DNA of 64,000 nucleotides from Mayfieldus sp963781495 (lineage in GTDB: Bacteria; Actinomycetota; Thermoleophilia; Solirubrobacterales; 70-9). The translations under genes and the position numbers were made by a program. Shown here piece by piece: positions 17,339 to 25,520 of this stretch. The DNA is taken from assembly GCA_963781495.1 (NCBI GenBank), contig CAWAFX010000002.1:372001-436000 (forward strand), written 5' to 3'. Each line of letters starts with the position of its first letter. Position 1 is the stretch's first letter. Under the pieces are notes generated by a model, which saw only the letters and a program-made list of their open reading frames with translations, made no database searches and had not been told where the DNA came from.

Positions 17339-17365
17339 GGTCACGTTCCTCTCTCGAGTCGGGTC
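17339..17365 (+). promoter_or_regulatory. Candidate ECF41-type promoter for the epimerase gene
   Basis: GGTCACG (17339-17345) and GGTC (17362-17365) are separated by 16 bases on the plus strand, about 50 bases before ATG 17415. It faces the sigma gene's own promoter in the same 77-bp gap; the two -10 boxes are only 9 bases apart, so the promoters should compete or be read in turn. Confidence 0.6.
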
Positions 17366-17374
17366 ATAGCACTA

Positions 17375-17401
17375 GACCCCTGAAATCGAGTTGATGTGAC
17401 C
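17375..17401 (-). promoter_or_regulatory. Candidate autoregulatory ECF41-type promoter of sigJ
   Basis: On the minus strand GGTCACA (17395-17401) and GGTC (17375-17378) are separated by 16 bases. The sigma gene starts at 17337, about 38 bases beyond the -10-like box. Autoregulation is common for ECF sigma factors; the same motif before both neighbours supports it. Confidence 0.6.
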
Positions 17402-17414
17402 GAAAGGAGACATC

Positions 17415-18395
17415 ATGCGAGTCTTCGTTGCAGGAGCAAGTGGGGCGATCGGGACCCGGCTCGTCCCCCAGCTGATCGACGCCGGCCACGAGGTGGTCGG
17501 CACCCACCGATCACCGGGAGGCGCCGAGCACGTGCGAGCGCTCGGGGCGGAGCCGCTCGCGCTCGACCTGCTCGACGCGCGAGCCGTTCGTCAGGCCGTC
17601 CTCGCTTCCGAGCCCGAGGCGATCGTCCATCAGGCGACCGCCTTGGCGAATGCCAAGTTCTCGCGGAATTTCGATCGCGTCTTCGCGACGACCAACCGGC
17701 TTCGGACCGAGGGCACCGACGCGCTGCTGGCGGCCGCCGGCGAGGCGGGCGTGCGCCGCTTCATCGCCCAGAGCTTCGCCAGCTACCGCTACGCCCGCGA
17801 AGGCGGCCCGGTCAAGGTCGAGGACGATCCGCTCGATCCCAACCCGTTGCCGTCGACGCGCGAGAGCCAGGCCGCGATGCGGTACCTCGACCAGACGGTC
17901 ACCGACGCGGGAGGAACCGCCCTTCGCTACGGCGGTTTCTACGGCGCCGCCAACGACGGCCTGGTTGAGCCCGTGCGCAAGCGCCAGTTCCCGATCGTCG
18001 GCGACGGTGGTGGCATTACCTCTTTCATCCACCTCGACGACGCGGCGGCGGCGACCGTGCTGGCACTCGAACGGGGCGAAGCCGGCGTCTACAACATCGT
18101 CGACGACGATCCCGCCCCGGCGCGGGAGTGGCTGCCGGTGTTCGCGCAGGCGCTCGGCGCCAAGCCGCCCCGCCGCGTCCCCCGCTGGCTCGCGCGGCTC
18201 GTCGCCGGTGAGGCAGCGGTGATGATCGGAACCGAGGCCCGCGGCGCCTCGAACGCGAAGGCCAAGCACGAGCTGGGTTGGGAGCTGCGCTATCCGAGCT
18301 GGCGACAGGGCTTCGCGACCGCCTACGCGCCAACGGCCCCTTCGGAGCGACGCGGGCGCGGACGCTCCCACATCCAGCGGGGAGCGGAAGCGTGA
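17415..18395 (+). CDS. NAD-dependent epimerase/dehydratase family protein
   Basis: A 326-residue extended-type SDR. The nucleotide motif is VAGASGAIGTRLVPQL (4-19). The usual catalytic Tyr-xxx-Lys is not clear (SFASYRYAREGG is at the expected place), so it may be atypical. The C-terminal half has the TSFIHLDDAAAATVLAL motif typical of epimerases. The ATG at 17415 has a GAAAGGAG ribosome site. It is divergent from the ECF41 sigma factor and is probably one of its targets. The last 25 residues are basic and disordered. Confidence 0.87.
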   Translation: MRVFVAGASGAIGTRLVPQLIDAGHEVVGTHRSPGGAEHVRALGAEPLALDLLDARAVRQAVLASEPEAIVHQATALANAKFSRNFDRVFATTNRLRTEGTDALLAAAGEAGVRRFIAQSFASYRYAREGGPVKVEDDPLDPNPLPSTRESQAAMRYLDQTVTDAGGTALRYGGFYGAANDGLVEPVRKRQFPIVGDGGGITSFIHLDDAAAATVLALERGEAGVYNIVDDDPAPAREWLPVFAQALGAKPPRRVPRWLARLVAGEAAVMIGTEARGASNAKAKHELGWELRYPSWRQGFATAYAPTAPSERRGRGRSHIQRGAEA

Positions 18396-18463
18396 GCGCC
18401 GCTCCCTTCGCCTACGCAGAAGGGACATAGCAACCAGGCGAGCCCATCCGTCATCCTGCTCAG

Positions 18464-19315
18464 ATGAGCAGCGTTCGCTGCGCGGTCGGATTGCCGAACC
18501 TTGGCGAATACGGTGACCCCCGGTTACTGGTTGAGTTCGCCCGACTGGCGGAGGATGCAGGCTGGGATGGCGTATTTGTCTGGGATCACCTGGCCTATGA
18601 GGAACCCGAGTGGCCGGTGGCCGATCCCTACATCACCGTAGCCGCGATCGCGGCAGCCACCGAACGGATTCGCTTCGGCGTGATGGTCAGCGTTCTGGCG
18701 CGACGCCGGCCGTGGAAGTTCGCCCGCGAAACCGCCTCGCTGGATGTGCTTTCGCAAGGCCGCCTGCTGGTCGGCGTTGGATTGGGCTCCGAGCCCGAGG
18801 GGGAGTTCGCGGCCTTCGGCGAGGATCCTGATCCGCGCGTCCGCGCCGATCTCATAGACGAGGGGCTTGACGTCGTGGTGGGATTGTGGAGCGGAGAGCC
18901 ATTTACACACAGGGGCCGGCACTACTCGGTTGATGAAACCGTCTTTCTGCCCCGCCCCGTCCAACATCCTCGTGTGCCGATCTGGATCGCAGGCCGTTGG
19001 CCGGCTCGGCGTCCTTTCAGGCGCGCCGCCCGCTTCGACGGGGTGTTTCCCACCTTCGAAGGCGTCGGTCATGCCGAGAGGCCGACCCCCGAGCAGCTTG
19101 CCGCCGTCGTGCACTACACGCGTTCGCATCGCGACCAGCGGGACGCTGAATTCGATGTTGCCGTCGAGGCGCAATCAGAGGGGCCGGACCCCGATCTCGT
19201 CGCTGCCTACGCTGACGTTGGCTTGACCTGGTGGGTGGAGAAGCTGGGTTGGTTTCGCGGGCCGGTGGACTACACCCGCCAGCGGATCGAGCGGGGCCCA
19301 CCGCTGCCCCGCTAG
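18464..19315 (+). CDS. LLM-class flavin-dependent oxidoreductase
   Basis: A 283-residue luciferase-like TIM-barrel protein: GLPNLGEYGDPRLLVEFARL (about 9-28), GWDGVFVWDHLAYEEPEWPV (about 33-52), VGVGLGSEPEGEFAAFGED and RPVQHPRVPIWIAGRWPARR. Family members use FMN or F420 with a small substrate; the type here cannot be assigned. ATG 18464 has no strong ribosome site. It follows the epimerase by 68 bp and may or may not be in the same transcript. Confidence 0.87.
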   Translation: MSSVRCAVGLPNLGEYGDPRLLVEFARLAEDAGWDGVFVWDHLAYEEPEWPVADPYITVAAIAAATERIRFGVMVSVLARRRPWKFARETASLDVLSQGRLLVGVGLGSEPEGEFAAFGEDPDPRVRADLIDEGLDVVVGLWSGEPFTHRGRHYSVDETVFLPRPVQHPRVPIWIAGRWPARRPFRRAARFDGVFPTFEGVGHAERPTPEQLAAVVHYTRSHRDQRDAEFDVAVEAQSEGPDPDLVAAYADVGLTWWVEKLGWFRGPVDYTRQRIERGPPLPR

Positions 19316-19537
19316 CGACCATGCTCCCCTAGCTCCACCTGCCTACCACTGTCGCGATGGGCGAAAGGCGCTCTCCTCGCACGCCCGATTCGTGCGGCGC
19401 CCAAATATCGCATCGGCGGCCCGATATGTCTCCCCGAGCGACGCACCTCGGATCGTGGAGAGGCGGTGTTGGCGGGCGAAGAAGGCGGCCTGAACCCGGG
19501 GCCGACTCCCCCTTTCACGCGAAGGGAGGAGCGGCGC

Positions 19538-19975
19538 ATGAGCCCGGCGGCGCATACTGCGCTTATGGGAGAGCCGCGAGCCGATATCCAGCCAGAGCTC
19601 TGGGTGAGAGATGGGCCGGCCGCGGTCGCGTTCTATGAGCACGCACTCGGCGCGGTCGTCGAGCATCGCGTCGCGGGCCCTGAAGACTTCGATGTGATAG
19701 CTCAGTTATCGGTGTCTGGCGCGAGGTTTTGGGTTTCGACCGCATCAGGGCATCTGCACCGGTTCAGCCCGGACGCCATCGGCGGAGCCACCTGCCGGAT
19801 ACTGCTTGTCGTCGACGATCCCGAGTCGCTGCTCAGTGCCGCGGTCGCCGCGGGTGCGACGCAGACGAGCCCTGTCGGAGAGGAGCACGGATGGCGGCTC
19901 GGGCGATTCAAGGATCCGTTCGGCCATGAGTGGGAGGTCGGCCGGCCAATCGGCTCATGGCCGCCCTCGATGTGA
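19538..19975 (+). CDS. VOC family protein, PhnB-like
   Basis: A 145-residue vicinal-oxygen-chelate protein: PELWVRDGPAAVAFYEHALG, RILLVVDDPESLLSAAVAAG, RLGRFKDPFGHEWEVGRPIG. The final part is the usual metal-site strand of PhnB/YcdJ-like proteins. ATG 19538 has GGGAGGAG about ten bases upstream; ATG 19565 is an alternative that starts nine residues later. It stands alone, converging on an exported-protein gene. The 222 bp before it show no feature I can name. Confidence 0.8.
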   Translation: MSPAAHTALMGEPRADIQPELWVRDGPAAVAFYEHALGAVVEHRVAGPEDFDVIAQLSVSGARFWVSTASGHLHRFSPDAIGGATCRILLVVDDPESLLSAAVAAGATQTSPVGEEHGWRLGRFKDPFGHEWEVGRPIGSWPPSM

Positions 19976-19991
19976 TCCGGCCCCCCGCTTC

Positions 19992-20015
19992 CGCTTTGCG
20001 CGATACGCGCAAGCG
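19992..20015. terminator. Imperfect hairpin between convergent genes
   Basis: CGCTTTGCGCG (19992-20002) pairs with CGCGCAAGCG (20006-20015) with a single bulge and a 3-base loop. It lies 17 bp after the VOC stop and between convergent genes. There is no U-tract, so it is only terminator-like. Confidence 0.35.
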
Positions 20016-20136
20016 AGGGCGCCGCGCCGCTAGACGCCTGCCCGTCGTCCGAAGCAAGCAGCTCGCTTGACACCCACAGCCTCTCGGCGGGCCCGGACCT
20101 ATCTCACTGCGTTCGGAACGTCCCTGGGTGTGTCAC

Positions 20137-21279
20137 CTAGCCCGAGTACCTGATCTTCAGGCGCACGGTCTGCTTGACCTTCCCCGTGCCGACACTGGTC
20201 CTGGTCTTGACCTTGAGCCGGCGCTTGGCCAGCTCCTTCGATGAGAGGTTCGCGATCGTCTTCGCGTCCCCCTTGCGCAGCCGAACCGTAACGGTTCGCT
20301 TCTGTCCCGAGGGGATGGAGTAGCTCGCCCGGCCCAGCTTCACCTTCTTCCTCGCGGCGATGTCCGTGGCCTTCGCAACCGAGACGGAGAGCGTGCCTTT
20401 GCAGCGCTTCACCTCGACCGTGTTGCACCTGATGCGGATCCGCGCCTTGCCGTTAGCTCCGACCTTCGCGGTATTGGAGAACGTGAGGATGCCGTTGGTG
20501 AGCTCGTTGCCCCCACCTCCGCTCGAGCCATGTCCGTCCGAGCCGCCGCCGGGAACGAGGCACGCCGGGGCTGCGGGCGCGGGACTGGGAATGGGGGCGA
20601 GCCTGAAGCTCAGGTTGTCAGCAGTGCCATCGTTGTAGATCCCGTTATTGCGGCTCATCTGCAGGTTCACGCGCGCGGCCCGCGTGTCGGTTGGGATCGT
20701 GCCGGTCACCGAACGGGGCAGCAGCTTGGTCTGGTTGTTTCGCTCGGCCGCGGTCGGGCCGACGACAGCCGGCGAGAAGCCGTTGCTGCTTCCGTCGCCC
20801 TTGAGCCAGGTGATCTGAAGGAAGGTCTGGTCTGTATCAGCCCCCTTCCCGCCCAGGCAGCCGCCGAGCGTGTACTGCACCCCGCCGGGGCCGGAGATCG
20901 GCACCGAGTCGATATCCGGCGCCGCGGCACTGAGATCCACGTCCTGGTACGAAAGGCCGGTCGAGCTGTTGGGGCCGCCGATGAAGAAGTCGCTCCCGCC
21001 GCCGATGCGCGCGCTCTCGGCCGCGCTGGGGAAGTAGAGCTGGGATCCGTAGCGGGCGAGCGTCTGGTTGTTGTTCGGGTTCGGGGTGCAAGTCCAGGCT
21101 TGCGGACAAGTGTGCGAGGTCCCGTCCGTGACCGCCGTACCAGCCTCGCCGTCCCCATTTGTGAGCAGGTTGCCCTGAGGGATCGCGGCTCCGGCGGCCG
21201 GCGGCGTTAGCAGGCCCGACCCTGCCGCAAGCGCGACGGCACAGCGAGTTGCGCGCCCGATCCTCACCTCTCTCCCCAA
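20137..21279 (-). CDS. Exported protein with Gly-rich linker and C-terminal beta domain
   Basis: A 380-residue secreted protein. A signal peptide covers about 8-32 (RATRCAVALAAGSGLLTPPA ending in AGA). Residues 33-235 resemble a lectin/jellyroll-type beta domain (NLLTNGDGEAGTAVTDGT; SYQDVDLSAAAPDID), a Gly/Ser/His linker follows (about 245-262), then an Ig-like basic beta domain (KARIRIRCNTVEVKRCKGTL; LKVKTRTSVGTGKVKQTVRL). Such surface proteins are common in Solirubrobacterales-type genomes. It has six Cys that could form disulfides. Function unknown. Confidence 0.75.
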   Translation of the reverse strand: MGREVRIGRATRCAVALAAGSGLLTPPAAGAAIPQGNLLTNGDGEAGTAVTDGTSHTCPQAWTCTPNPNNNQTLARYGSQLYFPSAAESARIGGGSDFFIGGPNSSTGLSYQDVDLSAAAPDIDSVPISGPGGVQYTLGGCLGGKGADTDQTFLQITWLKGDGSSNGFSPAVVGPTAAERNNQTKLLPRSVTGTIPTDTRAARVNLQMSRNNGIYNDGTADNLSFRLAPIPSPAPAAPACLVPGGGSDGHGSSGGGGNELTNGILTFSNTAKVGANGKARIRIRCNTVEVKRCKGTLSVSVAKATDIAARKKVKLGRASYSIPSGQKRTVTVRLRKGDAKTIANLSSKELAKRRLKVKTRTSVGTGKVKQTVRLKIRYSG

Positions 21280-21282
21280 CCT

Positions 21283-21459
21283 AGCACCGCTCCAGCGCTC
21301 AAGCTACTGGAGCTTCGACGCCGCCCCGACGAGCTGAAGCAGGCGGTGGAGAAGCTAGGCCAAGCGCCGCCGTCGAGCCGTCAGCTGCTTCTGCTGCGCG
21401 TCATGGGGCTGGTGGCGCCGCCGGCGGGCGCGGGCATGCTGCTAGGCGCTCGCTCCTGA
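21283..21459 (+). pseudogene. Possible gene remnant (C-terminal coding fragment)
   Basis: A plus-strand frame without a plausible start ends at TGA 21457-21459. Its translation (LKLLELRRRPDELKQAVEKL, then GQAPPSSRQLLLLRVMGLVA) has coding-like composition, with an amphipathic helix and a hydrophobic tail. It fills most of the 245-bp gap between two minus-strand genes. It could be the end of a deleted gene. Homology is not recognised and chance cannot be excluded in GC-rich DNA. Confidence 0.3.
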
Positions 21460-21524
21460 CGAAACGCAGTGCCGAGCTGACTGTCGCTTTGCGCGAAGAG
21501 CGGTAGCGCCAGGTCCGGCACAAC

Positions 21525-22418
21525 TCACCGGCTCAGGAACTCGTTAACGGCTCGAGCGAATGAGCGGCGTTTCTGAAAGAGGAAGGCGTGAGCCCCGGGA
21601 AATACGACGAGCCTAGATCGTGGAATCCGGATGGCGATCCGTCTCATGTTCACGGGCGGGACCACGGGGTCACCGCGGCCGGCTGCAGCTAGGGTCGGCG
21701 TGCTGATGCCAGCCAGCTGGCGATAGTTCCGATTGCTGCGAAGCCAGGGATCTTCGGCTCTGACCTGGGCGGTGGTGGTGGCGGCTCGAACGTCAAAGTC
21801 GTCGGGGATCTCACCGTCTCGGCTGGCACGCTCGAGCCGGCGCAGGAAGTCACGGCCCTCTGCCTGGCGATTGGGTGGGTAGAGCTCGCGCAGAATCTCC
21901 TTATCCGAAGGGTTGGGCTTGCTGTCTATGGCCTGAGCCTTAGGAGAGCCGAGCACCGTCTTGTTGCCGCCGGGGTTGGTCCCCGCCAAGATCAGGTGGG
22001 AGACCTGTTCCGTATGACCGACGGCCAAGCGCTGGGCAACAAACCCGCCCATCGACCAGCCCAGGACATCGGCCTCTGGCACGTTGATTGCTTTCATCAG
22101 GCTGGCCGTGGCATCGGCAAGTGAGTCGAAGGAGCTCCCGTGCCACGGCCCCGACAGCCCGACTCCTGGGTAGTCAAAGAGAATCAGCCGGTGGTCTTGA
22201 GCCAGTAGGCGCAGCAGGGCTGGATCCCATTCGGCCATGGTCGAGCCGGTGCCCGTCAGCATTACCAGAGGCGGCCCGTGGCCGCGCTCATACCAGGCAA
22301 TTCTGGTGTTGGCGACCCGGACGTTGTGCACCTGAGCTTCAAACGACTGCCGGGAGCCATTGCCGCACCCAGCAACGATCGCCGCCAGCGATACGCCGAT
22401 CCACAGACGGGTTCCCAT
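21525..22418 (-). CDS. Alpha/beta hydrolase, predicted lipoprotein
   Basis: A 297-residue hydrolase. The first 18 residues form a lipoprotein signal (LAAIVAGC, with the lipobox V-A-G-C). The hydrolase core shows MLTGTGSTMAEWDPALLRLL, the nucleophile elbow GWSMGG (Ser about 121) and a His in FPGAHAFLF; the acid is probably Asp in GRGDPVVPP. It should be anchored outside the cell membrane. Similar lipoprotein hydrolases hydrolyse esters or lipids; the substrate is unknown. GC content looks slightly lower than in the neighbours. Confidence 0.85.
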   Translation of the reverse strand: MGTRLWIGVSLAAIVAGCGNGSRQSFEAQVHNVRVANTRIAWYERGHGPPLVMLTGTGSTMAEWDPALLRLLAQDHRLILFDYPGVGLSGPWHGSSFDSLADATASLMKAINVPEADVLGWSMGGFVAQRLAVGHTEQVSHLILAGTNPGGNKTVLGSPKAQAIDSKPNPSDKEILRELYPPNRQAEGRDFLRRLERASRDGEIPDDFDVRAATTTAQVRAEDPWLRSNRNYRQLAGISTPTLAAAGRGDPVVPPVNMRRIAIRIPRSRLVVFPGAHAFLFQKRRSFARAVNEFLSR

Positions 22419-22519
22419 CTCGTGGCAGACTAAGACCGCGAAGGCTCCGAATCGGTCTTGCTCGCTGCCGCTTCGCGCGAAAGGCAGGAGCGTCGGATCC
22501 CAGTCGGATCGTGAAGCGC

Positions 22520-22855
22520 CTAGAGGTCCGTCTGCTCTACCGTCGGGCTCGGGTGCACGCTGTGGACCCGGAGGATCCCATCGTCGGCGTTCTTGAAGCC
22601 GTGGACGGTCTCGGGTGGCACCACGACGATGTTGCCGGCGTCGACCTTCACGCTCTCCTCATCGATCGTGAAGGTTGCCGTGCCCTCCTCGACGACAAAC
22701 ACTTCCGCATATGGGTGCAGGTGCAGGTCTGGGCCCTCGCCGCGCTCGTAGCGCGTCAGAAACATCGAGATCGGGATCTCGTTCTTTCCCTCGTACTTGA
22801 CCGCCCGCCCACTCAGCCGGAACTCGTCGATTGGAGTAACGCTCGCCTCCGCCAT
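22520..22855 (-). CDS. Cupin-domain protein
   Basis: A 111-residue single-domain cupin. Motif 1 is HLHPYAEVFVVEEGTATFTI (about 44-63), with His-x-His and Glu, and motif 2 is VVPPETVHGFKN (about 77-88), with His, so a metal site can form. Small cupins bind sugars, phenolics or other ligands, or act as enzymes. It begins at ATG 22855 and is separated from the hydrolase by about 100 bp. Confidence 0.87.
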   Translation of the reverse strand: MAEASVTPIDEFRLSGRAVKYEGKNEIPISMFLTRYERGEGPDLHLHPYAEVFVVEEGTATFTIDEESVKVDAGNIVVVPPETVHGFKNADDGILRVHSVHPSPTVEQTDL

Positions 22856-23064
22856 ACCCGCAGCTTAGGTCACGGCCTTCTTCGGAGACCCTCTCCGGAC
22901 CCTCCGAGCTTCGCGCCAGGAGGAGCATCGGAACTCCAGCAATCCGGGGCACCAGAGCAGTCGGCATTGGTAACCGCTTGGGACCCGACCCAGCATCCGG
23001 GGCCCGCCAGAAAGTCCCCATTTCCAGGAACTTCCGGGCGATATCAGGGCCGGAACCTTCGGGT

Positions 23065-23086
23065 TTGGTACCCGAATTGGTACCCG
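23065..23086. repeat. Tandem 10-bp direct repeat, period 12
   Basis: TTGGTACCCG occurs at 23065-23074 and 23077-23086, and a related inverted form (CCCGTACCAA) follows at about 23101-23110. This lies 27 bp beyond the terminator of the initiator tRNA gene. It could be a decayed attachment or binding site; there is no integrase nearby. Confidence 0.35.
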
Positions 23087-23112
23087 CGCTATTGGCGGGA
23101 CCCGTACCAACC

Positions 23113-23140
23113 AAGAGAAAACCCCGCCTAAGCGGGGCTT
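23113..23140 (-). terminator. Rho-independent terminator of tRNA-fMet
   Basis: On the minus strand the hairpin GCGGGGC...GCCCCGC-like stem (CCCCGC 23122-23127 with GCGGGG 23132-23137, loop of four) is followed by GTTTTCTC, a U-rich run. It ends the tRNA gene that stops at 23146. Confidence 0.75.
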
Positions 23141-23145
23141 TCCTA

Positions 23146-23219
<74 letters not shown>

Positions 23220-23423
23220 TCGCTAGGTCAATGCTAGCGCGACCGGGCCGTTTTTCTGCACTGTCGCCATGCCGTTGGCCTCGCGCAGCTGGCCATTGAG
23301 CGGATCGTCCTGCGGCCGCCGCACGGCACGCAGTGCCACCGGGGGAGGCCGGGGCTGCGAGAGGCGCTGCAGCGGCTGCTCGATAAGGAGGAGGAGAACC
23401 GCAGCTCTTAGAGTGGCCGCCGC

Positions 23424-24371
23424 ATGCACGGGGGGTCCAATCGCTTGGCGGTGATCGACATCGGGACCAACTCGACCCGTTTGCTGGTCGCCGAGGTCGC
23501 CGCGGGCCGGGTCGAGGAGCTCGAACGCGAGACCCGCGTGACCCGGCTGGGGCGGGGCGTCGACCTCTCGGGAACCCTGGCGACAGAGGGAATCGAGGCG
23601 GTCTGTGAGGCGATCGCCGACTACGTCGAGGCCTATCGGGGTCTGGGCGTCGAGAGGGTCGAGGCGATCGCGACCAGCGCCGTCCGCGACGCCGACAACG
23701 GGGCTGCGTTCATCGCCGAGCTGCGCGAGCGCTTCGCCCTCGACGCCCGCATCCTCGAAGGTGACCAGGAGGCGCTTCTCACCTACCGCGGCGCCACCTC
23801 GGGGCTCGCCCCCGCGGGCCCGCTGCTGGTGATCGACATCGGGGGTGGCTCGACCGAGTTGATCATCGGCCGGGGGACCGAGGTCGAGTTCCGGGTGTCC
23901 CTTCAAGCCGGAGTGGTGCGCCAGACCGAACGCCACCTCACCGGCGACCCGCCAACGACGACCGAATTGGAGGCGCTCGCCGGAGGGATATCCGCCCTAC
24001 TGGCCGAAGCGCTGCCCGATGGTCCGCCGCCACTGGTCGATTCGGCGATCGCCGTCGCCGGGACGCCGACCTCGCTGGCGGCGATCGACCTCGGTCTCGA
24101 TCCGTATGACCGCGAGCGGGTCCATGGCCACACCCTGTCGCTGGGCGCGATCCAACACATGCTCTCCCAGCTCGCCTCGCTTCCCCTCGCCGAGCGCCGC
24201 CAGGTGACCGGGCTGCATCCCGACCGCGCTCCGATGATCGTCGCCGGCGTCGTGATCCTGATCGAAGTGATGCGCGCCTTCGGGCTGAGCCGGGTCACCG
24301 CCTCCGAGCACGACATTCTCTATGGCGTCGCCCTCGCTGCAGCCCAGGCAGGAAGCCCAAATAGTTGGTAG
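23424..24371 (+). CDS. ppx: Ppx/GppA exopolyphosphatase-family phosphatase
   Basis: A 315-residue protein of the ASKHA/Ppx-GppA fold. AVIDIGTNSTRLLVAEV (9-25) and VIDIGGGSTELIIG (about 133-146) are the two phosphate-binding loops, TSAVRDADNG is the third motif. It hydrolyses polyphosphate and/or pppGpp. In many actinobacteria this gene ends the mazG/eno/ftsB cluster; here it stands 20 kb away. I chose ATG 23424 because the first phosphate loop starts about nine residues later. The stop codon (24369-24371) lies inside a perfect hairpin. Confidence 0.9.
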   Translation: MHGGSNRLAVIDIGTNSTRLLVAEVAAGRVEELERETRVTRLGRGVDLSGTLATEGIEAVCEAIADYVEAYRGLGVERVEAIATSAVRDADNGAAFIAELRERFALDARILEGDQEALLTYRGATSGLAPAGPLLVIDIGGGSTELIIGRGTEVEFRVSLQAGVVRQTERHLTGDPPTTTELEALAGGISALLAEALPDGPPPLVDSAIAVAGTPTSLAAIDLGLDPYDRERVHGHTLSLGAIQHMLSQLASLPLAERRQVTGLHPDRAPMIVAGVVILIEVMRAFGLSRVTASEHDILYGVALAAAQAGSPNSW

Positions 24372-24388
24372 ACGCCCCCTACCAACTA
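24362..24388 (+). terminator. Perfect 10-bp hairpin containing the ppx stop codon
   Basis: TAGTTGGTAG (24362-24371) pairs exactly with CTACCAACTA (24379-24388), with a loop of seven. The last three bases of the left arm are the ppx stop. There is no U-run, so it may be a transcription end with Rho or an mRNA 3' stabiliser. Confidence 0.5.
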
Positions 24389-24601
24389 ATCCGTAGGCCG
24401 ATCGGCCACCTACTGGACAGGCTTGGTAACGGCGGGGATGATCGAAATATCGGTGAGGAGTCGGGCGGGATGCCCTTCTCTGAGCCGGTACAGAGGATTC
24501 AGGCGATTGCCGCATCATGGCGCCTCCCGCCGCCTGGATCCACCGAATACCCCAATCGGTCCCTGAAGACGTACCCCTGCCCGTCCTGAGGGGCCAGCTT
24601 G

Positions 24602-24630
24602 GACCGGCTGTCATATGACAGCCGGTCTTT
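24602..24630 (+). terminator. 26-bp perfect palindrome followed by TTT
   Basis: GACCGGCTGTCAT (24602-24614) is followed directly by its exact complement (24615-24627) and TTT. It can form a long RNA hairpin and be a terminator for whatever is transcribed through the 288-bp ppx-SDR gap, or a protein-binding palindrome before the SDR gene (start 24660). I see no recognisable riboswitch or small RNA in the gap, but a short RNA ending here is possible. Confidence 0.5.
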
Positions 24631-24659
24631 GCGTTGAGGGGGAGAGATAGTCTGGCCCC

Positions 24660-25508
24660 GTGAGCGGTGACGACCGAGGCGCCGTACTGATCAGCGGCAG
24701 CTCGACCGGAATCGGGCGGGCGTCCGCACTGCGACTCGACCGCGCCGGGTTTCGGGTCTTCGCCGGGGTGCGCAACCGTGGTCACGCCGAGGCGCTGGAG
24801 GCCGAGGCCTCCGAGCGGCTGGAGCCGGTGATCCTCGACGTCACCGACGAGGTGACGATCGAAGCCACCCGCGAGCGCATCGAAGAGCTGACGGGCGGGA
24901 AGCTGGACGGCCTCGTCAACAACGCCGGAATCGTCGTCGCGGCCCCGATCGAGACCCTCGATCTCGATGGCCTGCGGCGCCAGCTCGAGGTCAACCTGAC
25001 CGGCCAGGTCGCCGTCACCCAGGCCTTCCTGCCGCAGCTTCGCGCCGCCAGGGGACGGGTCGTCCTCATGGCCTCGATCGGCGGCCGGATGTCGCTGCCT
25101 TACATGTCGCCCTACCACGCGTCCAAGTTCGCGCTGGAGGCGATCGGCGACTCGCTGCGACAGGAGATGCGCCCCTTCGGCGTCGAGGTCTCGATCATCG
25201 AGCCTGGCGCGATCGCGACCCCGTTCTGGGGCAAGGGGACGAGCCAGGTCGACCCGATGCTGGAGTCGATGACGGCCGAGCAGCGAGAGATCTACGAGCC
25301 GCCGGCCCTGGCCGCGGTCGAGGCAGCGCGCAAGACCGAGGCCCGGGGCATTGAACCCGACCGGGTCGCGAAGGCGGTCGAACACGCGTTGACGGCCTCG
25401 CGGCCGAAGACGCGCTACCTGGTCGGCGTCGACGCACGGGTCCAGGCGGTGGCCCGCAAGCTGCTCCCCGACCGGCTGCTCGACCGCCTCGTCGCCAGCC
25501 AGATGTAG
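24660..25508 (+). CDS. Short-chain dehydrogenase/reductase
   Basis: A 282-residue classical SDR. The cofactor loop is SGSSTGIGRASALRL (11-25), NNAG at about 86-89, the catalytic Ser in VLMASIGGRMS (about 137) and the YHASK motif (about 149-153). Long-chain or retinol-dehydrogenase-like members have the same C-terminal extension. It begins with GTG 24660, 30 bp after a perfect palindrome. It converges on a TPP enzyme. Substrate unknown. Confidence 0.9.
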   Translation: MSGDDRGAVLISGSSTGIGRASALRLDRAGFRVFAGVRNRGHAEALEAEASERLEPVILDVTDEVTIEATRERIEELTGGKLDGLVNNAGIVVAAPIETLDLDGLRRQLEVNLTGQVAVTQAFLPQLRAARGRVVLMASIGGRMSLPYMSPYHASKFALEAIGDSLRQEMRPFGVEVSIIEPGAIATPFWGKGTSQVDPMLESMTAEQREIYEPPALAAVEAARKTEARGIEPDRVAKAVEHALTASRPKTRYLVGVDARVQAVARKLLPDRLLDRLVASQM

Positions 25509-25520
25509 CATCGCCTGCCG

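Noticed and set aside
22659..23114. Open minus-strand frame downstream of the tRNA-fMet terminator
   Set aside because: Composition is not protein-like, it overlaps the cupin gene in another frame, and no recognisable domain or ribosome site is seen. It is treated as a chance frame.
24365..24589. Possible 74-residue protein after ppx
   Set aside because: It overlaps the ppx end and the hairpin, has no good ribosome site and no protein-like pattern; I treat the gap as non-coding.
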